From contig CALELS010000017.1 in assembly GCA_937902735.1 (NCBI GenBank), positions 1 through 64,000 of the forward strand: a stretch of 64,000 bases of DNA, written 5' to 3'. Below are positions 26,576 through 34,003 of the stretch, piece by piece (the stretch's first letter is position 1; every line of letters starts with the position of its first letter). The translations under genes were made by a program, and so were the position numbers. The notes beneath the pieces are model-generated. The model saw only the letters and a list, made by a program, of their open reading frames with translations, had not been told where the DNA came from and ran no database searches. Source of the stretch: an uncultured Caryophanales bacterium. GTDB lineage: Bacteria; Bacillota_I; Bacilli_A; RFN20; CAG-826.

Positions 26576-26584
26576 TGATATAAT
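26576..26584 (+). promoter_or_regulatory. extended -10 promoter of the DUF1538 operon, leaderless or nearly so
   Basis: TGATATAAT ends 10 bases before the ATG at 26595. No ribosome binding site lies between. Confidence 0.6.
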
Positions 26585-26594
26585 CTTTTTGCTT

Positions 26595-28166
26595 ATGAAG
26601 AATAGATACGTTCAAGCTATTGTTTCATCAATCTTGAGTATTGTTCCAATAATACTCATTGTTTTAGTTTTATCTTTCACAGGAATTGCTCCTCTTTCAT
26701 TAAAAAGAGGGGACTACCTATTGCTTATTATTGGAATGATTGTCCTTATTATGGGACTTGCAATATTCCAAATTGGTGCTTCCCGTTCACTTACAAAAGT
26801 GGGTGAATATATGGGTTCATCATTATCTAAACAAAAGAATTTATTCATCGTAATATTGTTTGCCTTTGCATTAGGAACGCTTATTACAATGGCAGAGCCA
26901 TCAATTTTAATTGTTTCAAAACAAGTTAACATCAATCCAATCATATTAATTGGTGGTATTGCGTTAGGTGTTGGTTCATTTGTCGCTATTGGTGTATTAA
27001 GAATCATTTTCCATCGTAATTTAAAACTCTGGTATTTGTTCTTCTATGCTTTAACATTCATGTTATTGATATTTGTTGTAATGGATCCAAATAAAAAGAT
27101 CTTTTTACCATTTATCTTTGATAGCGGTGGAGTTACAACTGGCTCTGCAACTGTTCCATTTATTCTTTCTTTAGGTGCAGGTATTGCTATTGTTAGAGGT
27201 GGTAAATCATCTCAAAATGATACATTTGGGCTAGTAGGTATGGCTTCAATTGGGCCAATTTTAACAGTGGCGTTAATGGTTATTATCATGCCTACAAATG
27301 GTAATTACATTCCTGAATATTTCTCATTAACAAGTGTTGAACAACTTCCAATCTTCAATATGTTCTTGAACGCTCTTTTGCCTATGGGTGGAACACTTGG
27401 AAGCATGATAGAAGTTTTAATTGCAATTGCTCCAACATTAATCATTTTCTTAATTTACAATTTTATATTTATAAAATTACCTATCAAAAAGATTGTTGAA
27501 TTATTAATTGGATTTGGCTTTGCTTATTTAGGATTAACCTTATTCTTAGGTTCTACAAGCGCAGTCATGACACCAATAGGGAACTATGTTGGTTCAATGC
27601 TTGGAAGTTGTGAAAACTGGCTCATCATTTTAGTGAGTTTTGTAATCGGTCTTGTCACTATTTTATGTGAACCTGCAGTCCATGTTTTGACCACTCAAAT
27701 GGAAAACATTTCTGATGGACATATTAGAAAAATCACTGTTTTATTAACTTTATCTTTGGGTGTTGGAGTTGCAATTGCTTTAGCAACTATTCGTGCAATA
27801 TATAATTTCTCAATTATGTACTATATGGTCCCAGGCTATATCATTAGTCTAGTTTTGATGTTTATTTGTCCTGATATTTATACTGCAATGGCTTTTGACT
27901 CTGGTGGAACTGCCTCAGGTCCAATGTCTTCTTCCTTTGTACTTCCAATGTTAGTAGGAATTGTATCTGCCTTAAAACTTAAAAATCCAGAAACTGAAAT
28001 TAATTATTACGAACAAGCCTTTGGCTTAATTGCTCTTATTGCTCTAACTCCTGTTATTGCAATTCAAATTTTAGGTGTTGCTCAAAATGTTAAACGTGAT
28101 CGTGCAAGAATTTCCATTATTACTCGTTCACTTGACGTTAATGATGCTCAAATCATTCATTTTTAG
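26595..28166 (+). CDS. DUF1538 multi-pass membrane protein, internally duplicated
   Basis: The 523-residue protein has about 12-14 membrane segments in two homologous halves offset by about 259 residues. TMAEPSILIVSKQ (about residue 98) returns as LCEPAVHVLTTQ (about 356), and FDSGGVTTGSATVPFILSLGAGI (about 175) as FDSGGTASGPMSSSFVLPMLVGI (about 434). This layout and these motifs match DUF1538, a family of likely transporters without a known substrate. Two PII-like genes follow directly, as often seen for this family, so transport is probably gated by a PII-type sensor. The ATG at 26595 is preferred over the TTG at 26589. The substrate is unknown. Confidence 0.85.
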   Translation: MKNRYVQAIVSSILSIVPIILIVLVLSFTGIAPLSLKRGDYLLLIIGMIVLIMGLAIFQIGASRSLTKVGEYMGSSLSKQKNLFIVILFAFALGTLITMAEPSILIVSKQVNINPIILIGGIALGVGSFVAIGVLRIIFHRNLKLWYLFFYALTFMLLIFVVMDPNKKIFLPFIFDSGGVTTGSATVPFILSLGAGIAIVRGGKSSQNDTFGLVGMASIGPILTVALMVIIMPTNGNYIPEYFSLTSVEQLPIFNMFLNALLPMGGTLGSMIEVLIAIAPTLIIFLIYNFIFIKLPIKKIVELLIGFGFAYLGLTLFLGSTSAVMTPIGNYVGSMLGSCENWLIILVSFVIGLVTILCEPAVHVLTTQMENISDGHIRKITVLLTLSLGVGVAIALATIRAIYNFSIMYYMVPGYIISLVLMFICPDIYTAMAFDSGGTASGPMSSSFVLPMLVGIVSALKLKNPETEINYYEQAFGLIALIALTPVIAIQILGVAQNVKRDRARISIITRSLDVNDAQIIHF

Positions 28167-28174
28167 GAGGGAAT

Positions 28175-28582
28175 ATGTCGTTTTTGAATAAAATATTTAA
28201 ACCAAAAGAAACAAAAGCAATTGATCCTAATTATGAAAAGACTAATGAGATCAAGAAACTTTCACTATTTATAAGTATTGTTCCTCAAGGTCAAGCTAAC
28301 GCTATTATTAAAATATTTGAAGCACAAGAAGTAGGTGCCCAATTTGTTCAAATTGGTGAAGGCACCGCCCAAAAGGAAATTAGAGACATTTTAGGTATCG
28401 AAGATAATGCTAAAGAAGTAGTGTTCTCAATAATTAAAGATGAAAACATTCCAAACGCAAAAAAAGAATTAGAAGCCTTCTTTATGGCATCAAAACGAAA
28501 TAAAGGTGTAGCTTTTAGTATTCCATTCACTTCAATGATTGGAGTTAATTTATATGAATTCTTAATAAATAAGAAAGGATAA
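28175..28582 (+). CDS. PII-like signal protein, divergent copy 1
   Basis: The 135-residue protein has a charged N-terminal extension of about 25 residues, then a ferredoxin-like PII core (KLSLFISIVPQGQANAIIKIFEAQEVGAQFVQIGEGT ... KGVAFSIPFTSMIGV). The T-loop is very short, no uridylylation Tyr is present and the Gly-rich nucleotide loop is reduced (GEGTAQ). It probably pairs with the next gene and regulates the DUF1538 protein upstream. Ribosome binding site GGAGGG, 8 bases after the upstream stop. Confidence 0.75.
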   Translation: MSFLNKIFKPKETKAIDPNYEKTNEIKKLSLFISIVPQGQANAIIKIFEAQEVGAQFVQIGEGTAQKEIRDILGIEDNAKEVVFSIIKDENIPNAKKELEAFFMASKRNKGVAFSIPFTSMIGVNLYEFLINKKG

Positions 28583-28588
28583 TATCTT

Positions 28589-28906
28589 ATGGAAACAGAT
28601 TTTGAATTAATTGTCGTATTTGTAAACCAAGGATTCTCTGATGTTGTAATGGATGCAGCAAGAGAAGAAGGTGCTCGTGGTGGAACAATCATTCACGCTA
28701 GAGGAACTGGCACAAAAGAAATGGAAAAACGTTTTGGTATTATCATTACTCCAAATAAAGAAATGATAATGATTTTAGTTTCCAAAGATATTAAAGAAAA
28801 AGTAATGAATGCCATCTATAAAGTGGCTGGACTTGCCAATGATGGACAAGGAATTGTATTTTCTCTACCAGTTAGTGAGGTTGCTGGGTTAAAATTTGAT
28901 AAGTAA
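28589..28906 (+). CDS. PII-like signal protein, copy 2
   Basis: This 105-residue protein is closer to PII (P-II family nitrogen regulator): FELIVVFVNQGFSDVVMDAAREEGARGGTIIHARGTGTKE, then GLANDGQGIVFSLPVSEVAGL. The TG/ARGTGT loop resembles the nucleotide-binding loop of PII, but the canonical long T-loop is missing. It shares its C-terminal GIVFSLPVSEVAGL with the GVAFSIPFTSMIGV of copy 1, so the two are paralogues. They may form a heteromeric trimer sensing adenine nucleotides. Confidence 0.82.
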   Translation: METDFELIVVFVNQGFSDVVMDAAREEGARGGTIIHARGTGTKEMEKRFGIIITPNKEMIMILVSKDIKEKVMNAIYKVAGLANDGQGIVFSLPVSEVAGLKFDK

Positions 28907-28907
28907 T

Positions 28908-29432
28908 ATGGAAGATAGATTAAGCAAGAAAGAACCTAAAACAAAAAAGAAAATGTCCTCTTCAAAGAAGATGATTATCTTTTATAGTGTTGAACTTCTC
29001 GTAATTGCAGCAGTCTTTATTACTATTGCAATATTAGATTTAACTGGAGTGCTAACAATTTCAGTAAGACAACATATTATTTTCAATTTTGTCACTGTTT
29101 TAGGTGGTGCTTGGTTTATCGCAGACTTTGTCTGGGCAACATTTTCTTCAAAAAGAAAAGAAAGAATTTGTTACATTGATAAAATTCTCCATCTCCCTTT
29201 AGGATTATATTTAATTGCTTTTGACACAATAATGTTTGTTCATTGGAATGTCCTTGCCTATGAAGTTTATCTTTATGGTATGACAGGTGCTTTCTTATAT
29301 ATCGGGATATGTTACACATTTGAAGGAATATATCATTTCTTTAAACCAATTCCTTCAATGATTGAAGAAGAAAAGAAAGAAGATCCAGCAAGTGCTGAAT
29401 CTCCTAAAGATGATACAAATGATGTAGTTTAA
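28908..29432 (+). CDS. four-TM membrane protein of unknown function
   Basis: The 174-residue protein has a basic N-terminus (KKEPKTKKKMSSSKK), four predicted membrane segments (about 23-51, 58-83, 93-114, 122-145) and an acidic C-terminal tail. The ATG at 28908 starts 1 base after the PII-like stop, so it belongs to the DUF1538 operon; an in-frame TTG at 28896 lies inside the upstream gene. No family recognised. Its stop lies within a perfect palindrome shared with convergent clpB. Confidence 0.7.
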   Translation: MEDRLSKKEPKTKKKMSSSKKMIIFYSVELLVIAAVFITIAILDLTGVLTISVRQHIIFNFVTVLGGAWFIADFVWATFSSKRKERICYIDKILHLPLGLYLIAFDTIMFVHWNVLAYEVYLYGMTGAFLYIGICYTFEGIYHFFKPIPSMIEEEKKEDPASAESPKDDTNDVV

Positions 29433-29437
29433 ACTAC
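29424..29437. repeat. palindrome holding both convergent stop codons
   Basis: GTAGTTTAAACTAC is a perfect 14-bp palindrome. Its central TTTAAA supplies the TAA of the plus-strand gene (29430-29432) and of clpB on the minus strand (29429-29431), so the genes overlap by 4 bases. It is followed by T-rich sequence on the plus strand and could act as a weak terminator. Confidence 0.6.
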
Positions 29438-31543
29438 ATTTATTTTTATTTCTTTATCAAAGTCGACAATGTATTTGTGCTTTGTGTCGATTTTTCCTTC
29501 GATAATATTTGTTGCAATAATTGTCTCAATATTATTCTGGATAAATCGTTTAATTGGGCGCGCTCCATATTCTAATGAATATGCATTATCGATAACATAT
29601 TGTTTTACATTATCAGTAAATTCTACTGAATAATAGTTTTCTTTTAGACGATTAACGAGAATGTTAAGCATCTTTTCAACAACCTTATATTGAGTAGATT
29701 TATCAAGAGGATTAAAGTAAACAATTTCATCAATTCTATTTAGAAATTCTGGTCTAAATGATCTACGTAATAATTGTTCAACTTCATCTTTCTTATTTTG
29801 AAGTAATAAATCACTTCCTAAATTAGAAGTCATGATAATGATAGTGTTTTTGAAATCAATCACTCTACCTTGTGAATCACTAATGCGACCATCATCTAGA
29901 ATTTGAAGAAGTAAATTAAATACTTCAGGATGAGCTTTTTCGATTTCATCGAATAAGACAATGCAATATGGATTTCTTCTAACTTTTTCAGTTAATTGAC
30001 CGCCTTCTTCATAACCCACATATCCTGGTGGGGCTCCAATAAGACGAGAAGTTGAATATTTCTCCATATATTCAGACATATCGATTCTTACCATATGTTG
30101 CTCACTATCGAAAAGTGATTCTGCCAAAGCACGAGCAACTTCGGTTTTACCTACGCCAGTTGGGCCTAAAAACATGAAGGAACCTATAGGTTTATTTTGA
30201 TCTTTGATACCTGCTCTTTGACGAATAATCGCCTCAGAAACTAGTCGAATTGCTTCATCTTGACCAATTACCCTTCTTTTTAAAGTATCTTTAAGATGAA
30301 GTACTTTTTCTTTTTCACCTTCGTTAATTTTACTTACTGGAATATTGGTATGTTTTGCAATAATCTTAGCAATTTCATCTTCGGTGACTATTTCAGAAAG
30401 AATCTTTCCTTTTGTCTCATCAGATTCAATTTCTTTTAAACGTTTTTCCATTTCAGGAATTTGTTTATATTGGATTCTGCTAGCTTTTTCATAATTTCCA
30501 TTATTAAAAGCAGTTGTTAATTCGAACCTAGCTTTATCAAGATTTGTTTTTAAATTCTTGGCTTCTTCAATTTCTTTCTTTTCCAAAGTCCATTTCTCAT
30601 TTAATTTAACTTCTTCATCTTTCAAAGACTTTAGTTGTTCAATAATTTTTTCTAGTCTCTTCTTAGAAGAGTCGTCTTTTTCTTTTTCAAGAGCAACACG
30701 TTCAATTTCTAACTGTTTAATCTTACGGTGTAGTTCATCAAGTTCTTGTGGTGTTGATTCAATTTCAACACGGATCGAAGCACAGGCCTCGTCTACCAAA
30801 TCGATAGCCTTGTCAGGTAAGAATCTATTTGTGAGATATCTATTTGATAAGGTAACTGCTGCAATTAAGGCGTTATCGGTGATTTTTACACCATGATGAG
30901 ATTCAAATTTATCTTTTAAACCACGAAGGATGGAAATAGTTGCTTCGACTGATGGTTCATGAACCATAACAGGTTGAAATCTTCTTTCTAAAGCACGATC
31001 TTTTTCAATATACATACGATATTCGTTTAAAGTAGTTGCGCCGATACAATCAATTTCACCTCTAGCTAGTAAAGGTTTAAGCATATTTGAGGCATCAAGT
31101 GCTCCATCAGTTTTACCCGCTCCAACAATTAAATGAATTTCATCAATGAAAAGAATGATTTTACCATTTGATTCTTTAATCTTGTTTAAAACTGCTTTAA
31201 GTCTTTCTTCAAATTCGCCGCGATATTTAGCACCTGCAACAAGTGCACCCATATCAAGTTCATAAATAGTTTTTCCTTTCAAGGAAGTTGGAACATCATC
31301 ACTTACAATTCTGTTAGCTAAACCTTCCAAAATTGCAGTTTTACCTACACCTGGTTCACCAATTAAGATGACATTATTTTTATTTTTCCTAGCAAGGACC
31401 TCAATTATTTGACGAATTTCATCATCTCGACCAATTACAGGATCAATTTTTCCTTCTTTAGCTTGAAGAGTGATATCTCGTCCAAATTTTTCAAGGATAT
31501 TTTCATCGCTTGAATAATCTTCCATACCATTAATATCTTTCAT
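29429..31543 (-). CDS. clpB: ATP-dependent disaggregase ClpB, short form
   Basis: The 704-residue AAA+ chaperone has NBD1 with Walker A GEPGVGKT, a complete middle coiled-coil domain (about 250-375) and NBD2 with GPTGVGKTEVARALAESLF. It lacks the roughly 150-residue Clp_N domain, so it is the short ClpB form also found in Mycoplasma. The long M-domain separates it from ClpC and ClpE. It works with DnaK, DnaJ and GrpE (encoded at 56388-59957) to dissolve aggregates. Ribosome binding site AAGGAGGA; promoter framed by two CIRCE elements, so it belongs to the HrcA regulon. Confidence 0.96.
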   Translation of the reverse strand: MKDINGMEDYSSDENILEKFGRDITLQAKEGKIDPVIGRDDEIRQIIEVLARKNKNNVILIGEPGVGKTAILEGLANRIVSDDVPTSLKGKTIYELDMGALVAGAKYRGEFEERLKAVLNKIKESNGKIILFIDEIHLIVGAGKTDGALDASNMLKPLLARGEIDCIGATTLNEYRMYIEKDRALERRFQPVMVHEPSVEATISILRGLKDKFESHHGVKITDNALIAAVTLSNRYLTNRFLPDKAIDLVDEACASIRVEIESTPQELDELHRKIKQLEIERVALEKEKDDSSKKRLEKIIEQLKSLKDEEVKLNEKWTLEKKEIEEAKNLKTNLDKARFELTTAFNNGNYEKASRIQYKQIPEMEKRLKEIESDETKGKILSEIVTEDEIAKIIAKHTNIPVSKINEGEKEKVLHLKDTLKRRVIGQDEAIRLVSEAIIRQRAGIKDQNKPIGSFMFLGPTGVGKTEVARALAESLFDSEQHMVRIDMSEYMEKYSTSRLIGAPPGYVGYEEGGQLTEKVRRNPYCIVLFDEIEKAHPEVFNLLLQILDDGRISDSQGRVIDFKNTIIIMTSNLGSDLLLQNKKDEVEQLLRRSFRPEFLNRIDEIVYFNPLDKSTQYKVVEKMLNILVNRLKENYYSVEFTDNVKQYVIDNAYSLEYGARPIKRFIQNNIETIIATNIIEGKIDTKHKYIVDFDKEIKINVV

Positions 31544-31571
31544 AATTTTGTCCTCCTTTTTAATCTATATT

Positions 31572-31598
31572 TTGGCACTCTCAATACTTGAGTGCTAA
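31572..31598. promoter_or_regulatory. CIRCE element, clpB proximal
   Basis: TTGGCACTC-N9-GAGTGCTAA, 8 of 9 arm bases matching the HrcA operator TTAGCACTC-N9-GAGTGCTAA. It lies just downstream of the clpB transcript start. Confidence 0.93.
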
Positions 31599-31602
31599 CT
31601 AC

Positions 31603-31630
31603 ATTATATATCGATTTTGGCACTCGTCAA
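31603..31630 (-). promoter_or_regulatory. clpB promoter
   Basis: On the minus strand TTGACG (complement of 31625-31630), a 16-base spacer and TATAAT (complement of 31603-31608). The -35 box lies inside the distal CIRCE element. Confidence 0.88.
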
Positions 31631-31643
31631 GAAAGAGTGCTAA
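31617..31643. promoter_or_regulatory. CIRCE element, clpB distal
   Basis: TTGGCACTC-N9-GAGTGCTAA. It covers the clpB -35 box and ends 7 bases before the -35 box of the divergent gene at 31702, so HrcA could touch both promoters. Confidence 0.93.
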
Positions 31644-31650
31644 TTTTTTG

Positions 31651-31678
31651 TTGAAAATATAAAAATTCTCTCTATACT
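31651..31678 (+). promoter_or_regulatory. promoter of the DUF3196-like gene
   Basis: TTGAAA at 31651-31656, a 16-base spacer and TATACT at 31673-31678. The predicted start near 31685 lies after the ATG at 31681, so the ATG at 31702 must be the real start. Confidence 0.7.
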
Positions 31679-31701
31679 ATATGGTTGAAAGGGCGAAGTT
31701 T

Positions 31702-32607
31702 ATGTCTAAAAAAATCAAAGCTTTATTCGATGGAAAACAATATGATTTGGTCATCAAATATGGTTTTAAAAATGAAGAAGTTATCGATAAAATGTACGTT
31801 TTATCATCTATGATGATACTTGCAAAGGACTTGGACGCTATAAATTATATTAAAGAAAATATTGATTCTTTATATAGCGCATATCCTAAAAAAGTTCTTA
31901 ACGCCCACTTTGAATTACTTCTAAAAAACAAATTATTTAAAGAGGCATATAAGGCTCTTGAGGTATATGAAAATAAGCCATATGTCTCCCAAGAAGTTGA
32001 AGAATTATTAAGAGAATTGAAAGAAAGAATTGCAAAAGAAGAGCATCCAAATCAGAAACAAATTAATGGTATTGATGAGGTCAATGAAATCTTATCTAAT
32101 TCCACTAATAATGCTGATTTAGCGCGTGTCTTATTCTCACTAAAAGACTATAACTTTAATGCCTATGTAGATTCGCTTTTACCTATCTTAAAAAACGAGA
32201 ATATTCACCCAACTCTTCGTACATACGCTTTAATAGTTTTAGTGGAAAATTCCTATAACAAATCAACTCTTTTCCTTAAAGGAACTAATATGATGAGTGT
32301 TTTACCAAGTGAACTTACTCCACCTTTCTTAAGTGATGTTCATAACTCGTTAATTGAGAAAATTCATAGTCTTTCTAATAACAATATTTCTTTAGAAAAT
32401 ACTGCAATCCAATTATTAAATTATTATTCAATGGATATATATCCTGAAGTAATTTTAAAAGAAGATATTGATAAAACTTCTAAGGCGTTAATTGCATTAG
32501 CAAAACAATATCTATCAATGGAAAACGTTGAAAAAGATGAAGAGATAAACGCTCTTAAGAATCAAATTGAATTAATCATCAATTCAACCCCAGCCCTTGA
32601 GATGTGA
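31702..32607 (+). CDS. DUF3196-like helical repeat protein next to tig
   Basis: This 301-residue soluble, mostly helical protein (MSKKIKALFDGKQYDLVIKYG at the start) looks like a chain of TPR- or HEAT-type helices. No catalytic motif is seen. In Mycoplasma genitalium and M. pneumoniae a DUF3196 protein of about the same length (MG237/MPN330) lies directly before trigger factor and lon, and the same order DUF3196-tig-lon is seen here, so homology is inferred from synteny, size and character. The ATG at 31702 with AAAGGG upstream is chosen because the one at 31681 lies before the predicted transcript start. A role with chaperones is possible, given the neighbours. Confidence 0.65.
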   Translation: MSKKIKALFDGKQYDLVIKYGFKNEEVIDKMYVLSSMMILAKDLDAINYIKENIDSLYSAYPKKVLNAHFELLLKNKLFKEAYKALEVYENKPYVSQEVEELLRELKERIAKEEHPNQKQINGIDEVNEILSNSTNNADLARVLFSLKDYNFNAYVDSLLPILKNENIHPTLRTYALIVLVENSYNKSTLFLKGTNMMSVLPSELTPPFLSDVHNSLIEKIHSLSNNNISLENTAIQLLNYYSMDIYPEVILKEDIDKTSKALIALAKQYLSMENVEKDEEINALKNQIELIINSTPALEM

Positions 32608-32627
32608 TGATTTTATAAATCATTTCT
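32607..32627 (+). terminator. weak terminator-like hairpin
   Basis: ATGATTT/AAATCAT with a 3-base loop, AT-rich, followed by TTCTCTT. It lies between the DUF3196-like gene and the tig promoter. Confidence 0.45.
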
Positions 32628-32628
32628 C

Positions 32629-32656
32629 TTGCAATAAAAAGTTATATAAGTATACT
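32629..32656 (+). promoter_or_regulatory. tig promoter
   Basis: TTGCAA at 32629-32634, a 16-base spacer and TATACT at 32651-32656, with AAAGGAG before the ATG at 32695. Confidence 0.65.
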
Positions 32657-32694
32657 TTACAAAGTAATTATTCAAAAATAAAAGGAGATCATAA

Positions 32695-33972
32695 ATGAAA
32701 AGAGTAGTTAATAAAGTTGCTAATTCCAAATTTGAAGTAACAGTTACTGTTGAAGAAAAAGTTTGGAAAGAAGCCCAAACTAAAGCTTTCGAAAAACTTG
32801 CTAAAAAAGTTAAAGTTGATGGTTTTAGAGAAGGTAAAGTTCCAGAAAGTATCGCTCGTAAACATGTTAATCAAGGTGATATCTTCAATGAAGCAATCAA
32901 TGCTATGGTTCAACCAGCATTCGATGAAGTGATGAAAGAAGAAAAATTAATTCCTGTTGCTCGTCCAAGTGTTGATGTTACTAAAGTAAGTGATGTCGAA
33001 CTCGAACTTAAGTTCGTCATTGTTACTAATCCAGAAGTTAAACTTGGAAAATACGTAGGATTAAATATTGAAAAAGAAACACCAGTAGTTTCTGAAGAAG
33101 AAATCGATCAAGCAGTTAATAAACTTGTTGAACAAAATGCTTCACTTGTTGCTGTTGAAAGAGAAAGCAAAGTTGGCGATACAGTCGTCATCGATTTTGA
33201 AGGATTTGTTGATGGTAAAGGCTTTGATGGCGGTAAAGCTGAAAACTATAGTTTAGAACTTGGTTCTCATTCATTTGTACCAGGTTTTGAAGAACAACTC
33301 GTTGGTAAAAAAGCTAATGAAGAAGTTGAAGTTAAAGTCACTTTCCCAAAACAATATGTTGAAAACCTTGCTGGCAAAGATGCAACATTTAAAGTAACTG
33401 TTCACGAAGTGAAAGAAAAAGTAATGCCAAAACTTGATGTTGAACTTGTAAAAGAAATCAACATTCCAAATGTCGAAACAGTTGAACAATTAAGAGAACA
33501 TGAAAAAGGACATCTTTTGTCTCATAAAGAAGAACACGCTAAAGGTGATGTCTTAAACAAAGTTTTAGATAAAATTGTTGAAGCAAGTGAACTTGAACTT
33601 GCTGATGAAATCGTCAAAGACGAAATCGAAAACATGCGTAAAAATATGGCCGAAAAGATTGCTCAACAAGGTCTCACTTTAGAACAATACTATCAAATCA
33701 CTGGTCAAAAAGAAGAAGATGTCGAAAAGAAATTCGATGAAGATGCTAGACGTAATTTACGTGCCATGTTTGTCTTAGAAGAAATTGCTAAGAAAGAAGG
33801 TCTTGAAGTTAGTGATGAAGAAGTTGACTTCGAAATGGCTAAGATTGCTGATCAATACAAGATGGAAATTGCTAAGGTTAAAGAAATCTTAGGTGCAAAT
33901 CTTCCACAATTCAAAGCTGAACTTCGCCAAAGAAAGATTCAAGACTTCTTATTTGAGAAAAACGTTAAATAA
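32695..33972 (+). CDS. tig: trigger factor
   Basis: The 425-residue ribosome-bound chaperone has the N-terminal ribosome-binding domain with GFREGKVP (the GFRxGxxP signature, about 42-49), a PPIase FKBP-like domain (about 160-245, GDTVVIDFEGFVDG) and a helical C-terminal cradle. The length is typical. It has a strong ribosome binding site and precedes lon by 31 bases, so the two are probably co-transcribed. Confidence 0.97.
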   Translation: MKRVVNKVANSKFEVTVTVEEKVWKEAQTKAFEKLAKKVKVDGFREGKVPESIARKHVNQGDIFNEAINAMVQPAFDEVMKEEKLIPVARPSVDVTKVSDVELELKFVIVTNPEVKLGKYVGLNIEKETPVVSEEEIDQAVNKLVEQNASLVAVERESKVGDTVVIDFEGFVDGKGFDGGKAENYSLELGSHSFVPGFEEQLVGKKANEEVEVKVTFPKQYVENLAGKDATFKVTVHEVKEKVMPKLDVELVKEINIPNVETVEQLREHEKGHLLSHKEEHAKGDVLNKVLDKIVEASELELADEIVKDEIENMRKNMAEKIAQQGLTLEQYYQITGQKEEDVEKKFDEDARRNLRAMFVLEEIAKKEGLEVSDEEVDFEMAKIADQYKMEIAKVKEILGANLPQFKAELRQRKIQDFLFEKNVK

Positions 33973-34003
33973 AAAATAATAAATTTTTAAAGGAGGATTT
34001 ATT

